A stretch of DNA of 64,000 bases from Andrena cerasifolii (Eukaryota; Arthropoda; Insecta; Hymenoptera; Andrenidae): NCBI RefSeq assembly GCF_050908995.1, contig NC_135119.1, positions 15,066,001 to 15,130,000 of the forward strand, written 5' to 3'. A program made the translations under genes and the position numbers. Of the stretch, positions 63,879 to 64,000 are shown one piece after another; position 1 is the first letter of the stretch, and every line of letters starts with the position of its first letter. The notes under the pieces were generated by a model that worked only from the letters and a program-made list of their open reading frames with translations, was not told the origin of the DNA and searched no databases.

Positions 63879-64000
63879 AACTCTGCAGGGAGATTAGCTT
63901 CATTGAAGACTCTGGAATTTTAGTCTTCTGTCATCGAAAACCTCGTTTCACTGTAGTACCCACGTCATTTGTCTTGATACCGCAGGAGCGTCACGTCTCG

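Noticed and set aside
13640..64000. Search for mir-10 or other Hox-cluster microRNA hairpins
   Set aside because: No sequence matching the mir-10 mature form as I recall it was seen; other hairpins found belong to transposons.

Overview
The window is a stretch of arthropod, almost certainly insect, genomic DNA from a Hox cluster. A hymenopteran is my best guess; it rests on overall character (moderate GC, no obvious CpG depletion, many short non-autonomous DNA transposons) and is not proven. The only protein-coding sequence I can defend is the last coding exon of Antennapedia (Antp) on the + strand. It runs from a splice acceptor just before 4090 to a TGA at 4341-4343. It encodes a complete 60-residue Antp-class homeodomain followed by the Antp-type tail KTKGEPGSG...SPQTSPQG. 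Positions 1-4089 are then the intron that separates this exon from the upstream YPWM-containing exon, which lies outside the window.

Downstream of the stop is a long 3' UTR candidate with several AATAAA signals. The best distal end is at about 13.63-13.67 kb (AATAAA plus a GT-rich element), followed 110-150 bp later by a dense G-run of the kind that can pause polymerase. The UTR candidate holds a C-rich stop-proximal block, GA and AT microsatellites, matches to Hox-microRNA (iab-4/iab-8) seeds and UGUANAUA (Pumilio-type) sites. I see no other gene from 13.7 to 64 kb, on either strand. In particular there is no second homeodomain, so neither ftz nor Scr is visible within about 60 kb downstream.

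The rest is intergenic DNA settled by non-autonomous DNA transposons. I could delimit about 19 from inverted termini and target-site duplications; together they cover about 13 kb, or 20% of the window. They include long-TIR fold-back elements (17.0, 18.8, 31.1, 44.0, 44.7, 60.9 and 63.2 kb), TA-flanked mariner/Tc1-type MITEs (25.4, 35.0, 38.2, 39.9, 40.3 and 47.0 kb) and hAT-type elements with 8-bp target duplications (8.7, 33.0, 51.6 and 55.0 kb). Three of the hAT-like elements have interiors built from reiterated self-complementary motifs. Three copies of a non-LTR retroelement 3' end with AAT-type tails lie at 26.2, 50.9 and 58.0 kb. None of the elements carries a recognisable transposase or reverse transcriptase.

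The layout is uneven. From 286 to 17004 (Antp intron end, exon, UTR candidate and proximal downstream DNA) only one 235-bp hAT MITE was found, while the rest carries an element every few kb. This fits constraint around the Hox transcription unit. Most open reading frames in the window are low-complexity or random and were not annotated.
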